DNA of 64,000 nt from Merluccius polli (lineage: Eukaryota; Chordata; Actinopteri; Gadiformes; Merlucciidae): contig JAOPHQ010005713.1 in NCBI GenBank assembly GCA_030340625.1, positions 175,372 through 239,371 on the forward strand. The letters are read 5' to 3'. The notes below the pieces were generated by a model that was given only the letters and a program-made list of their open reading frames with translations, made no database searches and was not told where the DNA came from. This document shows positions 63,651-64,000 of the stretch, piece after piece. A program made the translations under genes and the position numbers. Numbering within the stretch: position 1 is the first letter of the stretch; each line of letters opens with the position of its first letter.

Positions 63651-64000
63651 TGTATTCTTCAACCATTTACACTCACAATTACTTTTCTTTTTTTCATTAG
63701 CAAAAGCCCCATAGACTGGAAGACCTGCTTTGTGCTGCTTACTCTCGGCTAACAAGCCTACATGCACCTTTGTTTCCTGTAGGCCTACTGCTTTGTTTGC
63801 TAGTATTGTCTGATTTAACGTATCTCTTCTGAGTCACTATTGACCCATACAGCCTAATGTTGTCTCAAGTTCCAAAGTAAATTACATATATTCAGTTACA
63901 ACTAACTTATCTAAACATAGACCTCTAGAAACTATAGATGTCCACTTCATAGAAAAACAAAGTAATAAAATAAATACACAATGTGACCTTTCTCCGTGAT
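63651..64000. other. Downstream intergenic sequence
   Basis: I see nothing identifiable before the window ends. Confidence 0.4.

Noticed and set aside
1..64000. tRNA, rRNA or riboswitch genes
   Set aside because: I saw no cloverleaf or conserved rRNA block; a covariance-model search would be needed to exclude small RNAs.

Overview
This window looks like a ray-finned (teleost) fish chromosome segment. The evidence is the genes with GT-AG introns, AATAAA polyadenylation signals, long CA/GT and AT microsatellites, and a dense mix of DNA transposons (hAT, PIF/Harbinger, pogo, IS3EU-like, P/THAP9-like, Kolobok-like) with Ty3/gypsy and L1-type retroelements. I cannot name the species. Only two probable host loci are visible. 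One is the terminal exon and 3' UTR of an unknown gene (1-840). The other is a complete single-coding-exon RNase A superfamily gene near the right end (62501-63073). A short orphan exon (10819-11020) may be a third. Almost everything between is transposable-element DNA, much of it nested, and many insertions can be defined to the base by target-site duplications (TSDs).

Left part (1-13 kb): host exon and UTR; MITE; 5'-truncated L1-like LINE (about 1230-5840) split by an hAT insertion (2802-4090) just before its YADD motif; a Harbinger-type region (about 5983-10661) with a Myb/SANT gene (+) facing a frameshifted DDE_4 transposase gene (-). This region is interrupted by an hAT (7499-8746), a 36-bp minisatellite and a small solo LTR.

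Middle left (13-27 kb): a Ty3/gypsy element (13061-19644, 197-bp LTRs, TSD GGACT) sits inside the C-terminal domain of an hAT transposase and carries its own 2-kb hAT (16577-18563). It is followed by a TTAA-flanked Kolobok-like MITE, two more hAT elements with perfect 8-bp TSDs (21237-21754 and 22970-25424), and fragments of a recurrent high-GC MITE family.

Middle (27-44 kb): three pogo-like elements, all coding on the minus strand. pogo-1 (from 27510) is truncated inside a Harbinger MITE. pogo-2 (32680-36404) is intact with a transposase-PHD fusion, and sits in the 5' LTR of a second gypsy element whose LTR also holds a second copy of that Harbinger MITE. pogo-3 (40553-44316) is complete at both ends but frameshifted. 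The second gypsy element is further split between gag and protease by an hAT (37813-39706).

Right (44-55 kb): the most interesting unit is a 9,539-bp IS3EU-like transposon (44338-53876, TSD CTCTTC). Its termini carry arrays of a near-palindromic motif. Inside are a two-exon retroviral-integrase-like transposase on + and, converging on it, a multi-exon gene for a SAM-like/HECT ubiquitin-ligase-like protein on -. It has itself received a LINE fragment and a solo LTR containing a MITE. Next come a 162-bp tandem repeat, ZMYM1-like hAT remnants, a THAP9/P-element remnant, about 3 kb without recognisable genes, and the RNase gene.
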